Below are positions 48,190 to 57,865 of a DNA stretch of 64,000 bases, in pieces. The stretch comes from Planococcus citri. Taxonomy: Eukaryota; Arthropoda; Insecta; Hemiptera; Pseudococcidae. The notes beneath the pieces are model-generated. The model worked only from the letters and a program-made list of their open reading frames with translations, was not told the DNA's origin and ran no database searches. The translations under genes and the position numbers were made by a program. Position 1 is the stretch's first letter. The number at the start of each line of letters is the position of its first letter. Location of the stretch: assembly GCF_950023065.1 (NCBI RefSeq), contig NC_088681.1, positions 33,390,836 to 33,454,835 of the forward strand. Reading direction: 5' to 3'.

Positions 48190-48480
48190 TCCAAAAAAAA
48201 AGTCGTTAGAGGCTCCAGAACGAATTGAAACCACCTCCGGTCGATGTTGGAATTAGTAAGCAAAGTGAATTTCGGTTTTCCGATTTCATTTGGTGTGTGG
48301 AAATTTCAAGTTTCAAAAATCTATTGGAGGCTCCAGAACTGCTCAAAACGGTTTAAAACCGTATCCAATCGGTTTGATGGGTCGAAAATTTCAGCATTCC
48401 AAGTCAATTTGGTAACATTTTGATTTTGTTTTTCATTTTTGGCCCAGATTTGATTATTAAAAATTCACCAAATATTTAAA
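48190..48480 (+). repeat. Two tandem family A copies
   Basis: GTTAGAGGCTCCAGAACGAA at about 48206 and ATTGGAGGCTCCAGAACTGC at about 48323 open two adjacent units. Each is followed by AACC-x-C-x-TCC-x-x-TCG and a gATGGGTCGAAAA-type block, then a T-rich tail ending GGCCCAGATTTGATT. Confidence 0.65.
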
Positions 48481-49531
48481 AGTGCTCTTAAACACGTAAA
48501 ATTTTGGCTTTAGATGTATTTTTGCCTACCCATCTTTCAATCTAGCGTTGCCCAGGTCAACATTTTTTGTGCGAGTTCGGATACCTCCATTGTCAACAAA
48601 ATTTCAGGTTCTGAATTTCATTTTTCAATTTTCAGTGAATTAAAAAAAAAATTTTTTTAGACAATGGGGAGAAAATTAAAATTTAGTCTATGATAAGACT
48701 GAAATTTTTTTTGTAGTTTCGTGATCAATTTTTGCACAATTTTTCAAAATGTGACCTGGCAAGTTGAAATCATTAATTTTGTTACTTAAGTATATTTTTC
48801 GAAAAATGGAAAATTTCAAAATTCAATGCCGACTCCACCATCAATAGGTAATTTGAGAGATCGATGAGTAATATGGTGGAAACCATTTTTAAGACAATTT
48901 TATAAATTTTCTGATGCTTAAGTATCCGACAAATAACCGATTTAAAAAAAAAATCAATTTTGAAAGAAAAAACTTTTCAAGAAAAATAGAGCTCCTTTAA
49001 TCGATTTTAGATGATCAATAAAATCGATTAATAGAGTCGAAAATTGGCTACATGCAAATTTCAACGTTCCACTTAGATTACTCGTAAAAGAAAGTGTTGA
49101 TATTTTTCATAAGTGGGTATTTAGATCAAATTTGAATTTTCAAAAATTCAGAAAATGAAATTAAGCACTTTTTTTAGGTAATAGGTAGGTTAGTAAATTT
49201 TATTCGATTTTTTTGTCTCAACACAAATTTTTTTCTATTGATCAAAATACCTCTTTGTAAAGAAATGAAACATTAAAAAAAAAAGATTTTTAAAAATGTA
49301 AATGAAAATTGTGTTTTTTTCCCACACTGAATCATTCAGCGTAATTTCTAGCCTCGAACTCATCTGTTGAGGGAGGAAGGGGCGTTTTAAATATAAAATT
49401 AATATTTTCGAAGTTCCTGCCGAAAAATTAATTTTGGGGACAATTAGTTCAAAATATTGACATTACAGCAACTTTTATGAAATTGTAGACATTTTTTTTT
49501 CAATTTTTTGCAATCTTTCATATTTGTATTC
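48481..49531. other. AT-rich degenerate repeat DNA, no gene
   Basis: Tails and fragments of family A-like DNA (GTTTTTCAAAAAT, AAATCGATTAATAGAGTCG) but no gene. Confidence 0.4.
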
Positions 49532-51072
49532 AAAGGGTCCCTGATAAGATAGGCAAAATGCCCTTAACCTCGGATTTCGATGAAACTCACGGGGTATGTT
49601 TAGTACCCCCAAAAAATAATAATCATCGACACCAAAAAGAAACCTTTCTGATAGTTTTGAGTTAGATACCATGTACTTGAAAAGTAGTCTACTTGTAATT
49701 CAAGAAAACCTTTTGATTAACGAGTTGCATGGCGTAAATAGCGCTATAATGAAGCATTTTTCATAAAAAATCTAATTTTGGGGCAACCCCTCTCCCCAAT
49801 GTGACCATTAGGAGGGTCCAACTGCAAATCAAACGTCATATTCGTGTTCAGCGAGTTCGATTCATATGATAACGATACCCATATTGTCAATCTACGAGCA
49901 CTTTCGCCATAAAATTTGGAGAGGGGGGTGCTTACCTATGGCCAAAAAATAAAATTGGAGTTTAAAGAACTTAGTTGGTTTTCTATTGTTTTTGGAGGCC
50001 AGCATGCGGAATTACGGATCGCTTTTTTTTGGTGGTGGTGTGACACAAAAAAAACACAATTTTGAGTGTTTTTTAAGTTTTTGAAGATGGCCCACCTAGA
50101 GGGAAAATTTGAAAAAAAAATTGCATGTGCTTGAATTAGGTTCTGAGATACGGCGGTTTCAAATTTTTTTTTGTCAATATCTCTCCCCTGGGGGCCAACA
50201 ATTTTTGAAAAAAATTCACGTTGGTAGAATCATATCTTCTTCAAGTCTTTTGAGTGAATACAGATTTTTTTTCAATACTCGTTGAAGCAAAACTCCCCCC
50301 CCCCCCCGAAAAAGACGTTTTTTCGCTATTGGAGCAAGGAAGTTGGGGTGGGGTGGGGGAATTTTTTGGCTCCGACATCTTTTTTAATGGTACCCAACAA
50401 TGTTTCATCAAAATTTCAGAAATCCGAGGACAGGGGCATTTCACCTATTTTACCCAGGAATACCCTTTCAACTATCTTGATATAAGCACAAATACTTCTG
50501 CGCGTGTAATGAATGTTCAATTACACAATTCCGAGGTAAAATTTCACGCTGAATAACTTGGTTCCTTTCAATTTCCGTCATTTTTCAATATTTTTGGAGA
50601 AAAACGTAAAAAACGTGGTTTTTTGAGAGTTTTTTGAGCTTTGAGCTTGACTCACCACTCCAAATGGCCAGGTGATGACCTCTATAGAAAGTAGACCTGA
50701 AGATACATATTTGGCGAAAAAATCGTTTTGGTATGTTTTTTCGTTCCGGAGTAATGTCGGTTTAAAGTTTTCTTTTGCCCCCTTCTCCCCCCATGCGATG
50801 AAAAATTCTGAAAATATTCAGGGAGGTACCCCCATGTATCCTCTAACTATATTCGTTTACAGAATAAATTTATCTTGATTACGCGCTGATACAGAATTTT
50901 TCCCCTGAGAAACACGTTTTTTGGCCCCCTGGCTGAGGGGGTGGGGTGGGGTGGGGAGCGGGCTATGGGCTGAAAATTATTTTTTGGGGGTACTAAACAT
51001 ACTCTGTGAGTTTCATCGAAATCCGCGGTTAAGGGCATTTTGCCTATCTTATCCGGGGGTATACCCTTTAAT
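49532..51072. mobile_element. ~1.5-kb inverted-repeat block, probable foldback-type element
   Basis: A segment of about 90 bases at the left (49532-49622, with GATAAGATAGGCAAAATGCC and GGATTTCGATGAAACTCAC) is repeated inverted at the right (50967-51072), at what looks like more than 80 percent identity. A third, more diverged copy at about 50388-50472 (TGTTTCATCAAAATTTCAGA, GGGGCATTTCACCTATTTTA) runs in the same direction as the right copy. The interior has C-rich and G-rich runs. No transposase was recognised, and the true ends and target duplication were not found, so mobility is inferred. Confidence 0.55.
50937..50956 (+). repeat. Strong G-quadruplex motif
   Basis: GGGGG, GGGG, GGGG and GGGG separated by single T, an ideal short-loop G-quadruplex. 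A weaker run lies at 50343-50358. Confidence 0.9.
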
Positions 51073-51479
51073 AGGCTGAGTTTTGAAATTTCAAAAGCAA
51101 AATTCGTGTACTTACAATTTTGTGATCACCATAAGCAGTTTTTCATTGAAATCAGTTTACATACCTACTTACTTAATTGAGAAATTACAAAAAAAAAATT
51201 GTACCTACTCTTATAATTTAATCTATTCTCATGAGTAGGAGCTTATAGGGTTTGCAGATACTTTCGATTCAATTTGAAATAAGGTAAATTTCAAACGTCG
51301 TATTGATCCCAGTACAGAGAAATGTACCTACCTACGTCCCCAGTAAAGTAACGCAATAAGTAATTTTTCCATTACTTTTCCATCAAAGTTCAAATCGGTA
51401 AAAATATGGTACCTCGAAAAAAAAAACGCCAGCAAAACTAACTACATATATACCTAGATACGAGTATAACGAGCGTACT
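51073..51479. other. AT-rich non-coding DNA
   Basis: No gene or clear repeat; TACCTACC words near 51326 and 51446. Confidence 0.5.
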
Positions 51480-52480
51480 CGCTACATTGGAAAAGCACCC
51501 ATCCACCTGCCACCGATCACACCGGCGTGTTATCATTTCGTACATCGATTCTCGTATACGTTTGACATTTTATAACTCGATTATAAAAAAAAAAAAATAA
51601 AAAAATCGCCAACGCCCGCGTTTTTATAAGCGTAAAATAAAATAGAGAAAAAAAGAGCCGGAGCTGGAAGCCGAAGTCGGCGTATGCGAAAGAGATAGAA
51701 GACGAAGAGGAGTAAAAAAAAAACACGATTAAAAATAAATCATATTTGTTAGCGTCGTTTTTTTTTCGAAACGCTACATTTTTTCCCATTTCATTTTGTG
51801 GACCATTCGCCGAATTTATCGAACAGCGAACGGGGAACGGGTGCATTTAATCCGAAATCTCGATATGCAGGGAGTGACAGACGAGGATGAATTCGGCGAA
51901 CGAGTAATGAGTTAGAGAAAGATAACGGTACACGCAGGGGCGAAGAGAGAGCATATTTTAATGCGAAAAAGTATTAGCTTCGTTGGGGAAAATAAAAAAT
52001 GAGAAAAAAAAAGAGAAAATAGAAAAAAAAAAGGTAAAAGTTTAAAAAGAGGGGCGAACACGGCATATAAAGCCGAAAAAAGAATCATTAGTACGATGGA
52101 AGCTGTCCATGGAGGGTGCTTTGGCCCGGCTGGGACCGGACGTTCTTTGTTTTGGGGAAATATGTATCCCCCTTATCCCGCACACCTTTCCAGTTTCGGT
52201 TTTCGTCTATATTAAAATAAATGTTTAAGCGCGAGATATTTCGAAAAAGATTGCATTCGCGTCACCGTCTCATATTTCTTCTGCACGCTGTACCTACCCG
52301 CTGCAAAGTGCAAGATCCGCGAATGTGATTCTACTTCTGGTGTTTTCGAATAACCGGTGTTTTTTTCGAGTCGGAGTCGGTGAACGCGTCGCGCAGCATT
52401 TCATCCAAAAAGTCCGAAAGGAAGCCTTTCGCAAGTCAAGAACGTCCAAATTCGCAAGCTTCTATCTATACGGTAAATAA
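51480..52480. promoter_or_regulatory. CpG-rich promoter-like block
   Basis: This kilobase is clearly richer in GC and CpG than its surroundings and free of the A-D repeat families. It holds short ATG frames, for example 52096-52215 (+, 39 codons) and 52221-52331 (+, 36 codons), and a - strand 109-codon frame at 51517-51846; none matches a family. At 52471-52480 TATACGGTAAAT could be a splice donor ending a 5' UTR exon, preceded by GAGTCGGAGTCGGTGAACGC near 52370. Promoter identity is inferred from composition only. Confidence 0.3.
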
Positions 52481-54403
52481 AAGTGCGTGGTTTATTTTAA
52501 CTGTCTTGTAGAATAGTTCCTTAAATATAAGAAAATAATCCTAGGCTACCCTTAAGTTACCTACCTATATAACACTTACCTAATGAAAATTCGTAAAGCT
52601 GCGCATTTGCAAACGCAGTACAAAATTTCATAACTTGACATCTTCCTTCTCACGTGCTCGAGAAGATACTATCCCCAATTCCCCATACTGTATTTTCTTG
52701 TTCAACTTCTTTAATCTTTTTTTTTGTTTTTTTTTTTTTGGCTTGAAAAAAGGATAAAAGTCTCTTAATACTATAGACTTTGTATTTTAACTAACTTGAC
52801 GAGAAATGCACTTGCTCAATTAAAAAGATGAAACGGTGAAAATAAACAACAAAAATGTTGAAAAACTTGATGTATTTTTTTTTCGTTTTTTAAAAATTGT
52901 TATTCTTTCGAGTGTTTTTTACCAAATGGAACGGGAAAAAAAAGAATCGAGAGTTTTTAGAAGAACGACGAAAATTTATTTGCTTTTTATCACGCTCTCT
53001 GTTGTTAACTTATATTTCGTTGAGATTTTCTCCCTTTGGTTTTCCTTTTTGCATTTTATCGTTTCGTTCTTAACCTAATATAAATGTTATTATGTTAAGC
53101 ATTTTCAAGAGAAATGGTCTGATCCTTTGATAATGGAATGCAAAACCGTGTTTTGTTTTTAACCCACGATATTTTTATGGGAAGTGTTGAGACCTCGGAA
53201 CGTGTTTATTTTTTTTTTTAAAAACATAGGTAGGTAGGTATCTTAGTACGTTATTTATGACGTAGTAATTGTAATTGGTGGTTGGGGGGAGGGGTTCTAC
53301 GGTGATAAAAGCAGATATTGACTTTCTTCCTTGATAAAACTGATCCTCAATTTCCAACTTTTTTGTTGGGCGTTGATCTTGAATGAAAATAAGTATCTAT
53401 ACCTACAGCAAGTGTAATAAAAAATTATTGAATTTTTCATTTTCCAGCGAGCATGCACTGTTTTTTTTTAATAGGCTTTAGCAATGCTGAAGGGGTGAGT
53501 GGAAGATGATTAATACGTGAAAAATTGGGTAGGTATTTTAAGCATTTGAAATCGTACCTATGCCTATGTTAGACATTTTTATTCCCTTTTTAGAAGTATC
53601 TACGCGAGTATGCTTATCACAACTTCCCCTTCACCTCTTCGCCATTCATACTTATATATATATAACCGCGTGTTTTTGTTTGCGTATCGAAAGACGAAAA
53701 TTGGCAGGTGAATGCTCTAGGAGTAAGTAGTTTTGTTGTCTTGAGGCAGTTGTCAGTTAGATAGGGTACCTACCTAATTTTTTTACCTGAAGACCAATAA
53801 AGTTTAAATGCTCGGAAAACATTTCATGATTCAAGAATTTCTGTTTTCATGATTGAAATCGCCGTGATAAAAATTTGGAGCTACTCGTGCTCATTAATTT
53901 TTCATTTCACTGTCTACCTTGTTTTGTTTCCAGTAGGTCTAGGTATGGACTTGAAGTCGTACAATATATGGCTCACTTGTTGCGAGTAATGATTCCTGTT
54001 TGTTTTGGTGAAAATGTCATATTTTCGAAAGTAAAGAGAGCATTAAAAAAATATTATGTACATTTGTTAGGAAAGACTAATTTTTTTTATCGTATTTTTT
54101 ATTTGTTTAATGACCTCCAATTTAGTGAAGAGTAAGTTGCTGAGATTTTTTCTACTAGTATCTACATATGAGTAGGTACGAGATAGAAAAAATTATAAAA
54201 ATTCAAAAAATTGCATTCTCAGGAGTTTAAAAAAAATAAATGGAAATGAAAAATTACCTTGAATGATTTTTTTTTATGGGAGGGGGGAGGATAAGGAGAG
54301 AGGAATAAATTCTTGTTATATGTCCATTTTTTAAACATTGAAATTTGTTTTGAAAAAATATTTTTTTATCTCAAATAATTTAAACGAATAGGTGTTGAAG
54401 TGA
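52481..54403. other. AT-rich non-coding DNA, no gene recognised
   Basis: T-rich tracts at 52710-52740 and a TAGG run at 53229-53241. Frames at 52836-53078 and 53875-54135 (+) show no domain. Confidence 0.5.
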
Positions 54404-54517
54404 GGAGGTTTCAGAATCAAGCCAACTGCAAAAAAATTCAAACATGTCCTGAAAGAATGGCTGATAACTAGGGCTTATTATGCCCTGGAAGAATATCTCA
54501 GCTCCCCGGATCAATGA
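54404..54517 (+). pseudogene. LINE ORF2 extreme C-terminus
   Basis: Thirty-seven codons after an upstream TGA read FRIKPTAKKFKHVLKEWL and then YYALEEYLSSPDQ. A basic helix K-x-FK-x-x-LK-x-WL followed by a Y-x-x-x-EEYL segment is typical of the last residues of several LINE ORF2 proteins. No catalytic domain remains. Confidence 0.65.
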
Positions 54518-54725
54518 GAGTTCAAATTTTTTGAAATAACATGGAGTTGATTTTATGTACCCATAGTTTTAAATCTTCATCTTTTATGTTTTAATCAAGT
54601 TTTTTACCCTATATTTTAAAGCTGAAATTTGTATTCTATGTACTTACATGCTTAACTTGATACGATGGCAGCAATGCTGCCGCATGTATATCTCAAATAA
54701 AGAATTTGAATTTGAATTTGAATTT
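54404..54725 (+). mobile_element. 5'-truncated LINE 3' end with (GAATTT)n tail
   Basis: A short coding remnant ends at a TGA (54515-54517). The 3' UTR contains a GGCAGC-AAT-GCTGCC stem-loop (54667-54681), AATAAA (54696-54701) and a tail of four GAATTT units (54702-54725). A hexamer tail, rather than poly(A), distinguishes this LINE lineage from the other two in the window. 5' truncation is near 54404. Confidence 0.8.
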
Positions 54726-54999
54726 CAAGATCCCAGGTTTCTTAAAAATTTTCACTCTGTAGGAAGAGGAAGGGAGGGCAGGACTAGGACGTGATTTAAA
54801 ATTAAAATAATGGCAAAAAATACAACTAAATTATAATGTATAGGTATGTATATCAAAAGTTATTCGACAGTTGGCAACTTAAGTATACTTTTAACAAAAA
54901 ATTTACTTGAGTTACTTTTTTTTCGAAATATTTTAAAAATTGCAATGTATTTTCAAATCTTATCTTCTAAGGAAAACTTGGATAAAGAATCACTTTTTT
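54726..54999. other. AT-rich flank of the LINE
   Basis: No gene or repeat was recognised. Confidence 0.4.
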
Positions 55000-55690
55000 G
55001 CCTAATTGCTAAAAAGTCTTGCTTTTTGCTGAAGAAATTGTTCCAGTCACATTTTTGAACTAAATTTAAAACCCCACTTTTCTTCTAAAAAATTGAGTTT
55101 TTAAAAGTTGAGCTTTTTCCCAAAAATTTCCAAAACGTCCCACAAAATAGCTCAACTTTTTTTTTACAAAAAACGCTTTAAAAAATATCACTTTTTTGCC
55201 AATAATTTCCAAACAGTTTTGCTTTTTGCTAAAATTGTTAGGTACCTAATAAGTATTTTTTTTAAAACAAAAATTCTCGCTTTTTAACAAAATTGCTGCC
55301 ACGTTTCACTTTTTTGCCAATAATTATTCAAAAGACTCGTTTTTTTCCTGCTTTTTGCAAAACCTGTCAAAATTTTGCATTTTTCAAATTTATTTTCAAA
55401 AATCTCCTGCTTTTAGCAAAACTGCCAAAAAACCTTGCTTTTTTGTCAGAATTTGTCAATTGTTTTTTGCAAAAAATCTTAAAAAGATGCTACTTGTTTT
55501 ACTAAAAATTCCTTTTTAAAAAAACTTTCTTCAGCTAAAATTGTCCGAAGTCTCGCTGTTTGTCAAAAATTGAAAAATTCTTACCTTTCTGCAAGGTAAA
55601 TAATCTTGCTTTACTGCAACAATTTGCCAAAAAAATCTCCTTTTTTTCAATCAAAAAGTTGCAAAATCAGCTTTTCATTCTTTTTTTCGA
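55000..55690. repeat. Family D degenerate tandem array (TTTTTTGCCAAAATT words)
   Basis: Repeats of about 35-45 bases built from CACTTTTTTGCCAATAATT, TTGCTTTTTGCTAAAATTG, TGCAAAACCTGTCAAAATTT and similar variants. Related but weaker words occur at 33840-34060. The 70-codon + frame at 55293-55505 is inside the array and has no independent support. Confidence 0.6.
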
Positions 55691-56199
55691 TGCTTAGAGG
55701 GGGCGGGGGGGGGGTAATTTTTTCAAATGATACCTACTGTTTTTACTAAGAGATATTACCATCTGACCAAATTTCAAGTGTTGAATTGTATTGTTTAATT
55801 TTTAGCGAATTTTCGAATTTCAAAGGCAATAATGGGGTGAAAGTCAAAATTTGATTAAAGTATAGTGAATAGACAAAATTCGGTTTGTAGTCCATTTTTA
55901 CCACTTGAATGGAAGATTGAATAGATTAGTTATGGCTTTAGACCCTTTTGGAACTTTTAGCATGTTTTTTGGATTTTCCAGTTTTGAAAAAATCCTTAGG
56001 TATGAAATGATGAGCTTTTTAATGAAATTCAGGTTCTAAAAATTCAGATCATTGATTTGCCTTTACGCCCATTTTAATCAATTCAGGCACGAGTTTTCGA
56101 AATTCATTTTTACTGGTTCAAACCCAAAATTCTCCTCATTTTTCAAAAAAAAAAATGAAAAATTTGTCACCAGAACACGTCAGCATTAGAAGCTGGAAT
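55691..56199. other. AT-rich non-coding DNA with a G run
   Basis: A G-rich run lies at 55698-55714. The rest resembles degenerate family A tails; no gene. Confidence 0.4.
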
Positions 56200-56610
56200 T
56201 TTGTTCATTCCTTATTTTCAACTGTCCAAATTATTGCTGCAGGTGATTTTGAGCAATTTTACAGCTTAGCGGATTTTTGAATTTTGTTGTTTTGAAAACA
56301 TTCCATAGAGGAACAAAATTAAATTCAGCTCCGGTTGAAGCTCAAATTTACCGACCTTGGGTCCTCCTCAGCCTAGGCATCAATTTTCAAAATATTTTTC
56401 TTTTAGTTCAGATTTCAAAATCGTATCATTTTTTTGGTTTTGTTTCAAGAATTGAAAACCCCATAAACCTGTTGAGCACTTCAGAATGGCTTGAAGCCGC
56501 CTCCAATCGGCTCGAAACGGTCTAATGTAGAATAAATCTGCCAGCTTTCTACCTCAGTTTGATTACAATTTTAATTTTTTCTCTTGGGAAATGAACCTTT
56601 AAAATTCGAA
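56200..56610 (+). repeat. Family A copies
   Basis: CAGAATGGCTTGAAGCCGCC followed by TCCAATCGGCTCGAAACGG and CAGCTTTCTACCTCAG marks one clear copy at about 56480-56600. A more diverged copy precedes it. The 82-codon frame at 56277-56525 (+) is part of the repeat. Confidence 0.5.
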
Positions 56611-56999
56611 AATTTGCTAAAACCTCGAAAATGTAATTCAGTGCTTTAAAGTTAGTCTAATGATGTATTTTTGCATTTTACTTCAATTTCTTTTCTGTCA
56701 AATTTTAACGAAAATGTTGCTATAGCTAGGATACCACCTTTTGATATAATAGGTAATTGATTAGGCCTACAATTTTTTCATTTCAAATATTACTCGAGGA
56801 CTAGGAAGACAACTAGGCTAGTAAAATTAAGAAAAATAAGAAAAAAAATCCACCTTCCAAAAAATAAAAAAAACAGTCCCTCGAACGCGAGAAGAAATTG
56901 ACAGCCTAAGAAATTCGCCTTTAAAATACGATGCCTAATGGTGCACAGACTATAAGAAATGTAAAAGCTCGACCGGGTCGAGCTTTATTATACTATGGG
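56611..56999. other. AT-rich DNA ending in a hairpin
   Basis: At 56964-56986 AAAGCTCGACC and GGTCGAGCTTT are 11-bp perfect arms around a single base. TTTATT at 56984-56989 is AATAAA on the - strand. No gene is proven here. Confidence 0.5.
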
Positions 57000-57771
57000 C
57001 ACAGGAACAGGACGTAGGCAAAGGCGCGAGGCGGACGCAAGGAGAGGCAGGCGTCCGCAGATGCAACTCTTCGAACAGTGTTAACGCTTCCTGGTAACGG
57101 CGCGGCGCGGCGGCGGTGGCGCGGCTCGGCGCGTAAAGTCTAATTAAACTCTCTTGGCTAAAACAATCTCCATACACGTAGAACGTTCTCGAGTTCGGGT
57201 TTAAAACACAGAAAGATTTTGGAAACTGTGACCCTATCCCTATACACTCTTTCAGTGTGTAAACAAGGTGCGGTTTCTGTTATACTATACCGGTAGTGTA
57301 TCGATTATTATCCCTTTTTTCGGTTGCTAAGTGATTATAAACTTTTTTAGGCGGCGGGGTTGGTATGACTGCGGGAAGAGGTCGTATCGCGAAAAAAAAG
57401 CACAGACGAAAACTGGGAGGGGGAAAGAATCAGTTACGGAGATCGTACGTACAATTACCCAGTACCCCCTACCACACGGTCCTGGTTCATGTAAGGTTTT
57501 CGAGCAGCAGTATACGTAAACGACAAGATGCATTTATGGCGCGAGTGGGGCGGCCAGAAGGGGTTAGTTGGGCCGCGCAATGCCGCACACATTTGTTGGC
57601 GGCAACGACACAACTACGTGTTGCGTCATATGCCTATAGTACGATGACGTCACGCGGTATCGAAAAAAATTCTCGGAGTGCAATTTTTCGCAATTTTTTT
57701 CACGCAGATAGACCAACGAGGAGAGTGAATTTTCCCCCTTTTTTCGGTGTGCTCGAAACACTCTCGTTATT
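57000..57771 (+). promoter_or_regulatory. CpG-rich promoter and 5' UTR region of the gene at 57772
   Basis: A sharply GC-rich stretch (57010-57150, GGCGCGGCGCGGCGGCGG-type) and CpG-rich DNA extend up to the start codon at 57772. A perfect CRE (TGACGTCA) lies at 57645-57652, about 120 bases upstream of the ATG. The last 60 bases before the ATG contain an in-frame stop (TAG 57709-57711) and no upstream ATG in that frame. Transcription start is not visible. A 143-codon Arg-rich + frame (57365-57796) crosses this region and overlaps the ATG; I regard it as a chance frame in CpG-rich DNA or an upstream ORF. Confidence 0.55.
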
Positions 57772-57865
57772 ATGGACCCCGAAAGTTACGATGTGATTTA
57801 CGAAGACAAGAAAAAAATTCAAAAACAATTTCAAACCTGGAGTAAAACTTTACTCTACGTTGTTG
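57772..57865 (+). CDS. First coding exon of an unidentified protein gene (partial)
   Basis: ATG at 57772 has A at -3 and G at +4, the best animal initiation context in the window, with an in-frame stop 60 bases upstream. The exon encodes 31 residues beginning MDPESYDVIYEDKKK and ending KTLLYVV, then a phase-1 split codon before the donor GGTAAGTT at 57865/57866. The peptide is charged at first, then IQKQFQTWSK, then hydrophobic; it may run into a helix or membrane segment in exon 2. I do not recognise the family and do not assign a function. No second exon was found, so the gene extends past 64000 if real. Evidence is context, donor and CpG-rich upstream DNA; a chance ORF is possible. Confidence 0.5.

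Noticed and set aside
51517..51846. 109-codon - strand ATG frame with hydrophobic stretches
   Set aside because: Hydrophobic runs come from A tracts read as Phe codons on the other strand; no family resemblance.
53225..53242. Telomeric TTAGG-type repeats
   Set aside because: The TAGG runs are four-base units and very short; they do not match the insect telomere pentamer.
57365..57796. 143-codon ATG frame upstream of and overlapping the first exon
   Set aside because: Arg-rich composition is what CpG-rich DNA gives by chance; no domain. It could at most be an upstream ORF.
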